9,704 bases of DNA from Verrucomicrobiota bacterium (GTDB taxonomy: Bacteria; Verrucomicrobiota; Kiritimatiellia; CAIQIC01; Lenti-01). The stretch lies in contig DMJA01000042.1 of NCBI GenBank assembly GCA_003451935.1, positions 1-9,704 on the forward strand, read 5' to 3'. The notes under the pieces are model-generated. The model was given only the letters and a program-made list of their open reading frames with translations. It ran no database searches and was not told where the DNA came from. Positions 1 through 6,222 of this stretch are shown one piece after another. The position numbers were made by a program, and so were the translations under genes. Every line of letters starts with the position of its first letter. Position 1 is the stretch's first letter.

Positions 1-1037
1 CCGTGGTAGCGCAGCCCGCCGGCATGCACCGCATCGGGCACGAAATCCGCACCGAGGGAGTACATCTTCAGCAGCGGCGTCAGATGGGCCGTGTCACCGA
101 AGTCGTACTTGTATTCGCCTTCGGTCAGCGACGGCGCAGCCTTCGGTTCGCACGCGACGATGGTGGTGGACTGGCGTCCCTCCAGATTTTCGCGAACGAA
201 CGGGAAGCTGATGCCAGCCAGGTTCGAGCCACCCCCGGCACAGGCGAACAGGTAGTCGACCTTGGGCTCCTCGAACAACTCCAGCTGCTTGAGAACTTCT
301 TGGCCGATGATCGTCTGATGCAAGGCGACGTGGTTGAGTACTGAGCCCAGCGAGTAGCTGGCGTTCGGGTCTTTGGCGGCGGCCTCGACGGCCTCCGAAA
401 TCGCCATGCCCAAACTGCCGGTGGTGTCGGGGAATCGCTCGCGAATTGCCCGTCCGGCCTCGGTCAGCTCTGAGGGGCTGGCCACTGCCTTGGCGCCGAA
501 GGTCTCCATCAGGTAGTGACGGTAGGGCTTGCTCTCGTAGGAGGAGCGCACCTGCCAGATGTCACAGCTCAGACCAAAGACCTGGCAGGCGAAGGCCAGC
601 GCCGAACCCCACTGCCCGGCACCGGTCTCGGTGGTGAGCCGGGTGCGTCCGGCGATCTTGTTGAAGTAGGCCTGGGCGACCGCGGAGTTGGTCTTGTGGC
701 TGCCCACCGGGGACGCGCCTTCGTACTTGTAGTAGATCTTTGCAGTGGTGCCCAGCGCGGCTTCCAGGCGGTGTGCCCGGAAGAAGGGCGAAGGTCGCCA
801 CAGCCGATAGATGTCGTGGACCTCCTGCGGGATTTCGATCCAGCGTTCGGTGCTCGCTTCCTGCTCGATGAGTCCCATCGGGAAGAGCGGCTCGAGGTCG
901 GCCGGTACCAGCGGCTGCTGGGTACCGGGGTGCAAGTGCGGCGGTGGCGGGGAGGGCAGGTCGGCGACGATGTTGTACCAGTGCGTCGGCATCTGGGCTT
1001 CGTCTAGCACCACCTTGGTCTGCTTCGGATCTGACAT
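1..1037 (-). CDS. TrpB-like PLP-dependent enzyme (TrpB2 type), 3' end cut by window edge
   Basis: The reading frame starts at an ATG at 1037-1035 on the minus strand and stays open to the window edge, giving 345 codons. The family usually runs to about 420-450 residues, so roughly the last 100 are missing. Visible motifs are those of the TrpB fold: GSHKTN with the PLP Schiff-base lysine at K115, ETGAGQWG with the catalytic glutamate at E137, and a phosphate-binding glycine loop CAGGGSNLAG. The long N-terminal extension and the tryptophan in GAGQWG mark the TrpB2 subfamily (tryptophan synthase beta-like) and not TrpB1. Family knowledge: TrpB2 proteins can condense indole with serine, often without a partner TrpA; the role in actinobacteria is not settled. 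No trpA lies upstream; what follows the gene is outside the window. A GAAGGA ribosome binding site sits 6 nt before the ATG. Sure of the family, less so of the substrate. Confidence 0.92.
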   Translation of the reverse strand, partial: MSDPKQTKVVLDEAQMPTHWYNIVADLPSPPPPHLHPGTQQPLVPADLEPLFPMGLIEQEASTERWIEIPQEVHDIYRLWRPSPFFRAHRLEAALGTTAKIYYKYEGASPVGSHKTNSAVAQAYFNKIAGRTRLTTETGAGQWGSALAFACQVFGLSCDIWQVRSSYESKPYRHYLMETFGAKAVASPSELTEAGRAIRERFPDTTGSLGMAISEAVEAAAKDPNASYSLGSVLNHVALHQTIIGQEVLKQLELFEEPKVDYLFACAGGGSNLAGISFPFVRENLEGRQSTTIVACEPKAAPSLTEGEYKYDFGDTAHLTPLLKMYSLGADFVPDAVHAGGLRYH

Positions 1038-1093
1038 GTGGATTCCTTCACCTAGTTCTGAGGACCGCCCTCTCGGCTGCGCTCCCGCGGAGC

Positions 1094-1123
1094 ACTCTAG
1101 GGCTCCACGGCGGGGCTTGTCGC
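1094..1123 (-). promoter_or_regulatory. Candidate promoter of the TrpB-like gene
   Basis: Read on the minus strand, a TAGAGT -10 box (1099-1094) lies 18 nt downstream of GCGACA (1123-1118, four of six matches to TTGACA). This would give a leader of about 50 nt before the ATG at 1037. That leader holds a small GCTCC-CGC-GGAGC hairpin at 1081-1093. The same TAGAGT hexamer precedes the zinc-ribbon gene. The -35 match is only moderate. Confidence 0.35.
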
Positions 1124-1164
1124 GCAGTTCGTGGGAGCTGATCGCCCGGGTTGCGGTCACGCGG

Positions 1165-1192
1165 TTGACGGCTTATCGCTTATCGATATGCT
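1165..1192 (+). promoter_or_regulatory. Promoter of the DUF2975/HTH operon
   Basis: TTGACG (1165-1170, five of six to the -35 consensus) is followed after 16 nt by TATGCT (1187-1192, four of six, TANNNT type). Transcription would begin near 1199, about 25 nt before the ATG at 1225. The -10 box lies at the centre of the inverted repeat 1172-1209, so a protein bound there should block RNA polymerase. Confidence 0.55.
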
Positions 1193-1209
1193 TATCGATA
1201 AGCGATAAG
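1172..1209. promoter_or_regulatory. 38-bp operator-like array of CTTATCG half-sites
   Basis: Two perfect 17-nt inverted arms (1172-1188 and 1193-1209) flank TGCT. The array breaks down further: half-site CTTATCG at 1172, then two tandem 12-bp palindromes, CTTATCGATATG (1179-1190, one mismatch) and CTTATCGATAAG (1191-1202, perfect), then half-site CGATAAG at 1203. It covers the promoter spacer, the -10 box and the expected start of transcription of the DUF2975/HTH operon. The AT-rich block stands out against the surrounding GC-rich DNA. The likely ligand, by inference only, is the HTH protein encoded at 1977-2204, giving autoregulation. As RNA the arms could also form a hairpin, but there is no T-run behind it. 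Confidence 0.7.
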
Positions 1210-1224
1210 GCAATGGAGGTTGAC

Positions 1225-1977
1225 ATGGTAGGCAGTCCGATAGCGATAGCGCTCACAGCGGCTCTGCTTCTCGCGGTGGTGGCGATTCCGGTATTGCTGA
1301 TCATCATCGCTATGCGTGGCGGCCGGCACATGCCGAAGATCGTTGCCCTGGTCAGCTACGCCGTCATGGTCGTGGTCTGTGGAGCGAGCGTGGTGGCAGC
1401 GATCACGCTGCTGAGCGGGGCAGCGGTCGAGGTCACCGTCCCGATCACGCCGGTCGAGCCCTACCTCCCCGCTGGGGTGACGCTGGAACCGGCCACCTCG
1501 GCCACGATCCACAGCGGCGGCATGGACCAGGCCACTCTCGTCGTTTCCGGACTACCACTCGCCACCAGGCTGGTCATGCTGGCCGCCCTGCTGATCGCGG
1601 CGGCGACCGCAATAGCGGTGTGTGTGGTGGTCATTCGACTCGCCCGTTCGGTGATGTCGGGCAACCCCTTCGCTGTGGGCACCGCGGCCCTCATCGCTAC
1701 CGGTTGGATTCTCCTGATCGGCGGGGTGTCGGCATCCTTGGTGGGGCAGATCGGAGATGTGATGGCCTGCTACGACCTCTTCGAATACACCGGGGGCACT
1801 GCGCCGGAGAGCTGGAATCCAGCCGGCGGCTTTGCCGGCCCTGGCTGGCCGCAACCGGCCGGGTTCAACCTGACGATTCCGTGGTGGCCGCTGGGTGGTG
1901 CGCTCGTGCTGGCCTTGATCGCGGGCGTCTTCCGGTACGGCGAGCAGCTACAGCGAGATTCCGAAGGTCTGGTCTGA
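1225..1977 (+). CDS. DUF2975 family membrane protein
   Basis: A 250-residue integral membrane protein with about five hydrophobic segments (near residues 7-29, 39-64, 113-138, 154-175 and 222-237). A polar, probably extracytoplasmic loop of about 45 residues lies between the second and third, and a Pro/Trp/Gly-rich loop between the fourth and fifth. The end FRYGEQLQRDSEGLV matches the typical DUF2975 C-terminus (phenylalanine, glycine, Leu-Gln, Asp, final Val), and SGNPF near 145-149 is also typical. Start: the frame is open back to 811, but GGAGG at 1215-1219 lies 5 nt before ATG 1225; upstream of that the frame runs through the promoter and the divergent trpB2 gene. Family knowledge: DUF2975 genes are commonly followed by a short Cro/CI-type HTH gene (YoaS/YozG in Bacillus). 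The next gene here is exactly that, overlapping by one base. Inference: this protein senses something at the membrane and controls the HTH partner. Confidence 0.88.
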   Translation: MVGSPIAIALTAALLLAVVAIPVLLIIIAMRGGRHMPKIVALVSYAVMVVVCGASVVAAITLLSGAAVEVTVPITPVEPYLPAGVTLEPATSATIHSGGMDQATLVVSGLPLATRLVMLAALLIAAATAIAVCVVVIRLARSVMSGNPFAVGTAALIATGWILLIGGVSASLVGQIGDVMACYDLFEYTGGTAPESWNPAGGFAGPGWPQPAGFNLTIPWWPLGGALVLALIAGVFRYGEQLQRDSEGLV

Positions 1978-2204
1978 TGCCGCCGGAAGACGACGCAGGG
2001 CGAGTCCACTGTCGACTCGACGAACTGCTCGAACGGCGGGGAATCACGCTGACTCGGCTCTCGGAGATGGTCGGAGTCAGTGTGGTGAACCTGTCGGTAC
2101 TCAAGAACGATCGGGCCCGCGCCATTCGGTTCAGCACCCTCACCGCGATCTGCGACGCTCTGGACTGTTCGGTGGGGGAGTTGCTCCAGGTTCGACCCGG
2201 CTAG
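1977..2204 (+). CDS. Short Cro/CI (XRE)-type HTH regulator, YozG-like
   Basis: A 75-residue protein that is almost only a helix-turn-helix domain (HTH_26/YozG type). Helix 1 is near residues 12-22 (RLDELLERRG), the turn and recognition helix near 24-46 (TLTRLSEMVGVSVVNLSVLKN), and the hallmark FSTLTAICDALDCSVGELLQV closes the domain at 52-72. There is no ligand or dimerisation domain. The ATG overlaps the TGA stop of the DUF2975 gene (TGATG), so the two are translationally coupled and should be made together. The obvious target is the inverted-repeat array at 1172-1209 in front of the operon. The gene ends tail to tail with pepP, stops overlapping in CTAG. Confidence 0.9.
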   Translation: MPPEDDAGRVHCRLDELLERRGITLTRLSEMVGVSVVNLSVLKNDRARAIRFSTLTAICDALDCSVGELLQVRPG

Positions 2205-3682
2205 GCCTCGCGGGCCCAGACGGCGGCCATCCAGGCCTCGACCTCATCGGGGTCGCGCGGCAGGTGATCGGACAGGATCTCGCAGCCGTCCTCGGTGATG
2301 ACGATGTCGTCCTCGATACGCACCCCGATGCCGCGTAGTTCCTCGGGCACCAGCAGGTCGGTGGCCTTGAAATAGATGCCCGGCTCCACCGTGAAGACCA
2401 TGCCTGGACGCAGCACAGCGTCGCGATAGTTCTCCTGACGCGCCTGAGCGCAGTCGTGGACATCCAAACCGAGATGGTGCGAGGTGCCGTGCACCATCCA
2501 GCGACGATGGTGGCCGCCGGTTTGCGGGTCCAAGGAGGCCTCCGCGCTGACCGGCAGCAGCCCCCACTCCGCCAAGTACTTCGCGACCACGGCGATGGCC
2601 GCGGCGTGAACGTCGGAGAATTTCGCACCAGGCTTGGCTGCAGCGAACCCGGCTGCCTGGGCATCCCGAACGGCGGTGTAGACCTGGCGCTGGGCAGGGC
2701 TGAAGTGGCCCGAGACGGGCATGGTGCGGGTGATGTCGGCGGTGTAGAGGGTGTCGGTCTCGATGCCGGCGTCCATCAGCAGCAGATCGCCGCCGTCGAT
2801 GTCGCCGTCATTGCGGATCCAGTGCAGGGTGTTGGCATGGTCACCGCTGGCGGCGATGGTGTCGTAACCCACCGCATTGCCCAGGTGGCGCGCGTGCAGA
2901 CCGAAGATGCCTTCGACCCAGCGCTCGCCGCGGCCCTGGTTCACCGCGTTGGGTAGAGCTGCCACGACTGCCTCGAAAGCCTTGGCCGTGTCAGCGCAGG
3001 CGCGTCGCAACTCGGCGAGTTCGAAGTCGTCCTTGATCAGGCGGGCTTCGGACAGTGCCACGGTGAACTCGGCGTCGGCAGCGTGGGCGTTTTCCAGTTC
3101 CACACCGGCCTGTAGCCGCAGCGCGTCGGTGAGCAGATCCAAGGCGGGGTCGGCCTCGCGAAGCAACCGCACCGGAACCCTTCCAAGATCCTTGCCCAGT
3201 GCGGCCTGGAACTCCGAGATCGGCGCGCACCGCAGGCCCGTCAGCGCCTCCATCTCGGGCAGTGACTCTCGGGTGCCCACCCACATTTCGCCATAGCGGG
3301 CATCGGCATAGAACTCCGGATCGGTGCGCGGTGCGCGTGGCTTGAAGTACAGCGTGGCTTCGGCGTCGGGTTCGATCACCAGCACCGCGTCGGGCTCGCG
3401 ATCGGTTCCCAGGCCGGTCAGCCAGGCGAAGGCCGAGTGTGGCCGGAATCGATAATCAGTGTCGTTGGACCGTACCTGGAACACTCCGGCCGGAATCACC
3501 AGGCGTTCACCGCTGAATCCGGAAGCGAATTGGCTGCGGCGGACGGCAGCCGGTGTCGCTGCCGGGAGTCGCTTCGGGGGCTGGCTGGGGTAGGGCGCCC
3601 ACCCCGTCGGGATGAACTCGATGAATGCCTGTGAAAATGGGTTCTGGCGATTGGGGAGCTTGGCCGTCGATTCCTCGTCCAT
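2201..3682 (-). CDS. pepP: Aminopeptidase P (M24 family Xaa-Pro aminopeptidase)
   Basis: A 493-residue cytosolic metallopeptidase that would remove an N-terminal residue preceding proline. The N-terminal aminopeptidase P domain covers about residues 45-200. The C-terminal pita-bread M24 domain carries all five dinuclear-metal ligands: D304 (LLMDAG), D316 (TADITRT), H402 (HGTSHHLGLD), E433 (TVEPGIY) and E457 (RIEDDIV). The substrate-site histidines H287 (ANTLHW) and H409 (LDVHD) are also present, so it should be active. Length fits actinobacterial members, which have a somewhat longer N-terminus than the E. coli enzyme. The start at 3682 has no good ribosome binding site but lies 6 nt after a TAGCAT box, which suggests a leaderless mRNA beginning at the ATG. 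It is divergent from the zinc-ribbon gene with 74 bp between them. Confidence 0.95.
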   Translation of the reverse strand: MDEESTAKLPNRQNPFSQAFIEFIPTGWAPYPSQPPKRLPAATPAAVRRSQFASGFSGERLVIPAGVFQVRSNDTDYRFRPHSAFAWLTGLGTDREPDAVLVIEPDAEATLYFKPRAPRTDPEFYADARYGEMWVGTRESLPEMEALTGLRCAPISEFQAALGKDLGRVPVRLLREADPALDLLTDALRLQAGVELENAHAADAEFTVALSEARLIKDDFELAELRRACADTAKAFEAVVAALPNAVNQGRGERWVEGIFGLHARHLGNAVGYDTIAASGDHANTLHWIRNDGDIDGGDLLLMDAGIETDTLYTADITRTMPVSGHFSPAQRQVYTAVRDAQAAGFAAAKPGAKFSDVHAAAIAVVAKYLAEWGLLPVSAEASLDPQTGGHHRRWMVHGTSHHLGLDVHDCAQARQENYRDAVLRPGMVFTVEPGIYFKATDLLVPEELRGIGVRIEDDIVITEDGCEILSDHLPRDPDEVEAWMAAVWAREA

Positions 3683-3688
3683 ACCCTG

Positions 3689-3694
3689 ATGCTA
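3689..3694 (-). promoter_or_regulatory. -10 box for a leaderless pepP transcript
   Basis: On the minus strand TAGCAT (3694-3689) is followed by exactly 6 nt and then the pepP ATG at 3682. This is the TANNNT-to-TSS spacing known for mycobacterial leaderless genes, where the first base of the mRNA is the A of the start codon. No convincing Shine-Dalgarno sequence competes with this reading. Confidence 0.5.
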
Positions 3695-3723
3695 ACCCCA
3701 TGAACGGGGGTGGATGTGTCCAG

Positions 3724-3729
3724 TAGAGT
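3724..3729 (+). promoter_or_regulatory. -10 box of the zinc-ribbon gene
   Basis: TAGAGT at 3724-3729 would start transcription near 3736, leaving a leader of about 20 nt that contains a strong AAGGAGG ribosome binding site (3745-3751) 5 nt before ATG 3757. No clear -35 box is visible, which is common in mycobacteria. Confidence 0.4.
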
Positions 3730-3756
3730 CGGAGCTCACAACTTAAGGAGGCCCCG

Positions 3757-4491
3757 ATGAAGGCTGCCGCGTCGGCTCAGCGACGACTCCTCGACCTGCA
3801 GGCCGAGGACACCGCGATCGCCCAACTCACCCATCGCAAGACGACCTTGCCCGAGCATGAGGTCATTGCCAAGGGCAAGGAGGAGCGCGCACAGGTGGCG
3901 GCGTCCCTGGTGGCGACCCGAACCCGGCTGGGGGACTTCACCGCAGAAGTCGAGAAGGCGGAGTCCGACCTCGTGCCGGTCAAAGAGCGCCTGGCCCGTG
4001 ACATCAAGCGACGTGACGACGGTCTGGTGACCGATCCGCGGGGTTTTGCCGCGCTCGCTGATGAGATCGAGCATCTGGGTAAGCGGATCTCCGACCTGGA
4101 GGACGCCCAGCTGGAGGCCATGGAGCAGCTGGAAGTCGCAACGGCTGCGGAGGCCGAGCTCGCCAACCAGGTCCTCGAACTGGAGAACTCGCTGCGCGCA
4201 GTGATCGCCGCCCGCGACGAGCAGCTCGCCGGTCTGGACGCCGAGATCGCCGGCCATCAACAGGCCCGGGACGCCGCGGTCGCCGAGCTGCCGGCAGATC
4301 TGGTCGCGCTCTACGACCGGATCCGGGTCAGGGCGGGAGGTTTGGGCGCCGCCGAGTTGAAGGCTCGTCGCTGTGGTGGCTGCCAGATCGAAGTGACCGC
4401 AACGGCGCTGGCCGAGTACGCCGCAGCCGCCGAAGATGAGGTGTTGCGCTGCGAGGAGTGCGAGCGGATTCTGGTGCGCTCCGGCAGCTGA
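3757..4491 (+). CDS. DUF164 / C4-type zinc-ribbon coiled-coil protein (Rv2229c type)
   Basis: A 244-residue soluble protein. Residues 1 to about 185 are rich in Ala, Glu, Lys, Arg and Leu with heptad spacing and read as a long antiparallel coiled coil. The C-terminus holds a four-cysteine zinc ribbon, CGGC at 206-209 and CEEC at 232-235, the hallmark of the COG1579/DUF164 family. Length and layout match the mycobacterial homologue Rv2229c. The molecular role is not well established; the fold suggests nucleic-acid or protein binding. The start is fixed by AAGGAGG ending 5 nt before the ATG. In M. tuberculosis the homologue sits next to an RNase H/phosphatase gene; here that neighbour is absent and a methyltransferase gene follows after 123 bp. 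Confidence 0.9.
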   Translation: MKAAASAQRRLLDLQAEDTAIAQLTHRKTTLPEHEVIAKGKEERAQVAASLVATRTRLGDFTAEVEKAESDLVPVKERLARDIKRRDDGLVTDPRGFAALADEIEHLGKRISDLEDAQLEAMEQLEVATAAEAELANQVLELENSLRAVIAARDEQLAGLDAEIAGHQQARDAAVAELPADLVALYDRIRVRAGGLGAAELKARRCGGCQIEVTATALAEYAAAAEDEVLRCEECERILVRSGS

Positions 4492-4498
4492 GTTACGC

Positions 4499-4557
4499 CG
4501 ACGAGCGCACCACGGTGTCCGGCCACGGGGCCGAAGTCGGCGGCGCTTGGCTCGTCG
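4499..4557. repeat. Nested inverted repeat after the zinc-ribbon gene; possible terminator
   Basis: An 8-nt outer pair, CGACGAGC (4499-4506) and GCTCGTCG (4550-4557), encloses a tighter CGGCC-ACGG-GGCCG hairpin (4520-4533). It begins 8 nt after the zinc-ribbon stop codon. There is no T-run, so it is not a classical intrinsic terminator. It could help end that transcript or insulate the next gene; the arms are short enough to be chance in GC-rich DNA. Confidence 0.25.
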
Positions 4558-4614
4558 CCCGAATGCCGAGCGGGTCGACTTCGAGTTGGGCGCGCGGCGT
4601 GATAGTTAATTGAA

Positions 4615-5448
4615 GTGACATCACTTTCTGACGCGCCCTCGGCCACTGCCTTGTTCTCCGCTGCTGCTCGGGCTGCCCACTGCCTCGTCGACGATCCGCC
4701 TCAGGTGATCATCGACCACGACGCCGTCGAACTGTGTTCGGTCTTCACGCCGTCCCCGGTGGAGTTTCACCTGAGTTTCCCCGCGGAGCCGGTGCTCGTC
4801 GCCGCACGTGGTTCGGCCGTACTGCGCGCGGCGTTCGCCCGCCAGCTGCTGGCCGCGAATCGAACTGCGCAGTTGGTGCTGCTCGGCGCTGGTCTGGACA
4901 CCTTCGTTGCCGCTGAGTTCTCCGGACCGGTGTGGCTGGTGGATCGCCCGGCCGTGCTGGCCTGGCGCCATCAGGTGTGCACCCAGGCGGGGGTTGCCGA
5001 CATCGGTACGCCGGTGCCATTCGCGCTTCCCGACGCGGGCCTGCTGCCGGCCTTGGTGGACGCCGGCTGGGACCCAACGGCGCCCACAGCGGTGATCGCC
5101 CTGGGGCTGAGCATGTATCTCACCGAGGAACAGAACCGGGCCTTGCTGGCCTCACTGGTGCTGCCGCCGGGGTCACTGTTGCTGATGGATGTGCTGCTTC
5201 CGGATATCGCCGCCGACGCGGCTGGGCGCGACTATGCCGCTGCGATCTGCGCCCGGGCCGGAAACAGTGAGCCCTGGCTGTCGCGGTTCACCCCCGCCGG
5301 GTTGGCGGAGTTGCTTGTCGATTGCGGCTGGACGTTGCGCGAATCGCGTCCCGAAGCCGAGCAGGTCCCAGCGCTGTTTTGGCAGCGCCAATCCCACCTG
5401 CGTCCGATGCGATTGGTGGAACTGGTGGCGGCGGTGCCGCGCAGCTAG
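4615..5448 (+). CDS. Putative class I SAM-dependent methyltransferase, LCM family
   Basis: A 277-residue protein of the leucine carboxyl methyltransferase-like family (PF04072), expanded in mycobacteria as putative SAM-dependent methyltransferases. The SAM-binding glycine loop is LLGAGLDTF at 89-97, the acidic motif II is LVDRPAVL at 108-115, and the later motif ALGLSMYLTEEQ spans 162-173. These sit in the order and spacing of the family. The usual Arg-Ala-Tyr after GAGLDT is replaced by FVA, and the usual Glu before GLxMYL is Leu, so the protein is somewhat divergent. The substrate cannot be predicted. The start is GTG at 4615 with no ribosome binding site; TAGTTA at 4603-4608, 6 nt upstream, may be an imperfect -10 for a leaderless message. 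Its stop shares CTAG with the convergent SdpI gene. Confidence 0.82.
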   Translation: MTSLSDAPSATALFSAAARAAHCLVDDPPQVIIDHDAVELCSVFTPSPVEFHLSFPAEPVLVAARGSAVLRAAFARQLLAANRTAQLVLLGAGLDTFVAAEFSGPVWLVDRPAVLAWRHQVCTQAGVADIGTPVPFALPDAGLLPALVDAGWDPTAPTAVIALGLSMYLTEEQNRALLASLVLPPGSLLLMDVLLPDIAADAAGRDYAAAICARAGNSEPWLSRFTPAGLAELLVDCGWTLRESRPEAEQVPALFWQRQSHLRPMRLVELVAAVPRS

Positions 5449-5813
5449 GCGGTCTTGGCCGCTGCGCCGTTGGCGATCAGGAAGGCAATCCCGATCATCA
5501 CCACGGTGGCCAGAACGCTGAGACCGGCGACGAGCCATGTTGACGACGATGCGGCGCCGGCGGTGGCGAATAGTGAGGTCAGGTACACCGCCGCGCCGCC
5601 TAGGCTGCTCACGATCATGGTGAGGGTCAGGGCTCCGGCGGCGGCCTGGTGGCCGGCGATCCATGCCTCATCGGAGCGGCCGGTGTTTGGAGTACGCAGC
5701 CCGAAGGCGACCCCGGCGGGGAATTTTCCTGCCTTGATCAGGGTGCGAGTCATGCCTGCAAGGCCCGCAACCAGGAACAAGCCGAAGATCACTACCAGAA
5801 CAAGAATCATCAC
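5445..5813 (-). CDS. SdpI-family small membrane protein
   Basis: A 122-residue protein with three predicted membrane segments (about 3-21, 60-82 and 92-115). The SdpI signature GLRTPNTGRSDEAW lies at 38-51, followed by a conserved GHQAAAG. Family knowledge: Bacillus SdpI is the immunity and signalling protein for the toxin SdpC, but most actinobacterial homologues are short standalone proteins of unknown role. No SdpC-like toxin is visible here, so an immunity function should not be assumed. The frame starts at GTG 5813, directly followed by ATG. The GTG lies 7 nt after a TAGCGT box and has no ribosome binding site, which favours a leaderless message. The gene is divergent from rnpB. Confidence 0.85.
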   Translation of the reverse strand: MMILVLVVIFGLFLVAGLAGMTRTLIKAGKFPAGVAFGLRTPNTGRSDEAWIAGHQAAAGALTLTMIVSSLGGAAVYLTSLFATAGAASSSTWLVAGLSVLATVVMIGIAFLIANGAAAKTA

Positions 5814-5820
5814 AAGGTGA

Positions 5821-5826
5821 ACGCTA
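5821..5826 (-). promoter_or_regulatory. -10 box for a leaderless SdpI-family transcript
   Basis: On the minus strand TAGCGT (5826-5821) is followed by 7 nt and then GTG 5813. This matches the TANNNT-to-start-codon spacing of mycobacterial leaderless genes and repeats the arrangement seen at pepP. Confidence 0.45.
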
Positions 5827-5871
5827 GCGCGTGGAGCGCTTCCCGAGGAGTCCTCAGGCGGGGTGTTCGGC

Positions 5872-5877
5872 TACTGT
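5872..5877 (+). promoter_or_regulatory. -10 box of rnpB
   Basis: TACTGT at 5872-5877 (TANNNT type) would place the 5' end of the RNA at about 5884, exactly where the RNase P RNA homology begins. No convincing -35 box is seen around 5849-5855. Confidence 0.5.
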
Positions 5878-5883
5878 TATGGA

Positions 5884-6222
5884 CGGACGAGTCGGCCGGG
5901 TGATCGCAGCGCAAGCTGAGGAAAGTCCGGACTCCACAGAGCAGGGTGGTGGGTAACGCCCACCCGGGGTGACCCGCGGGACAGTGCCACAGAGAACAGA
6001 CCGCCCACGCAAGTGGGTAAGGGTGAAACGGCGGTGTAAGAGACCACCGTGCGGGATCGAGAGGTCCTGTGCAAGGCAAACCCCACCCGGAGCAAGATCA
6101 AATAGGGAACTGCAGGGGCGGCCCGTCCCGAGGCGCGGCAACGCGCGGCGGTTCCGGGTTGATCGCCTAGACAAATGACCGGGCCCGCGCAAGCGGGTGA
6201 CAGAATCCGGCTTATGCGTCCG
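5884..6222 (+). ncRNA. rnpB: RNase P RNA, bacterial class A (apparently chimeric)
   Basis: The catalytic RNA of RNase P, which trims the 5' leader of pre-tRNAs. All universal blocks are present in order: GAGGAAAGTCCGGACTCC near 5920, ACAGTGCCACAGAGAACAG near 5981, GGTAAGGGTGAAACGG near 6017, CACCCGGAGCAAGATCAAAT near 6086, CCTAGACAAATGACC near 6167 and GACAGAATCCGGCTTA near 6199. The P4 helix pairs well (AAG-T-CCGGA with TCCGGCTT). The 5' end, CGGACGAGTCGGCCGGGTG, is actinobacterial. The 3' end lacks the matching CCGACTCG strand expected for actinobacterial P1; only CGGACG/CGTCCG (5884-5889 with 6217-6222) pairs, and P2 pairs poorly. At about 339 nt it is short for an actinobacterium (near 400). 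The 5' and 3' parts may derive from different organisms. Exact ends are uncertain. Confidence 0.93.

Noticed and set aside
516..1007. 163-residue plus-strand frame
   Set aside because: Shadow of the TrpB-like gene, whose minus-strand frame shows unmistakable catalytic motifs.
811..1224. N-terminal extension of the DUF2975 frame by 138 codons
   Set aside because: It would run antisense through trpB2 and across the promoter and operator; ATG 1225 has a proper GGAGG site and gives the expected membrane-protein N-terminus.
2456..2956. 166-residue plus-strand frame inside pepP
   Set aside because: Antisense shadow of the M24 catalytic domain with no recognisable domain.
5445..5813. SdpI-family gene as part of a toxin-immunity system
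   Set aside because: No SdpC-like toxin, SdpAB maturation genes or SdpR-type regulator is nearby; standalone SdpI-like proteins are common in actinobacteria.
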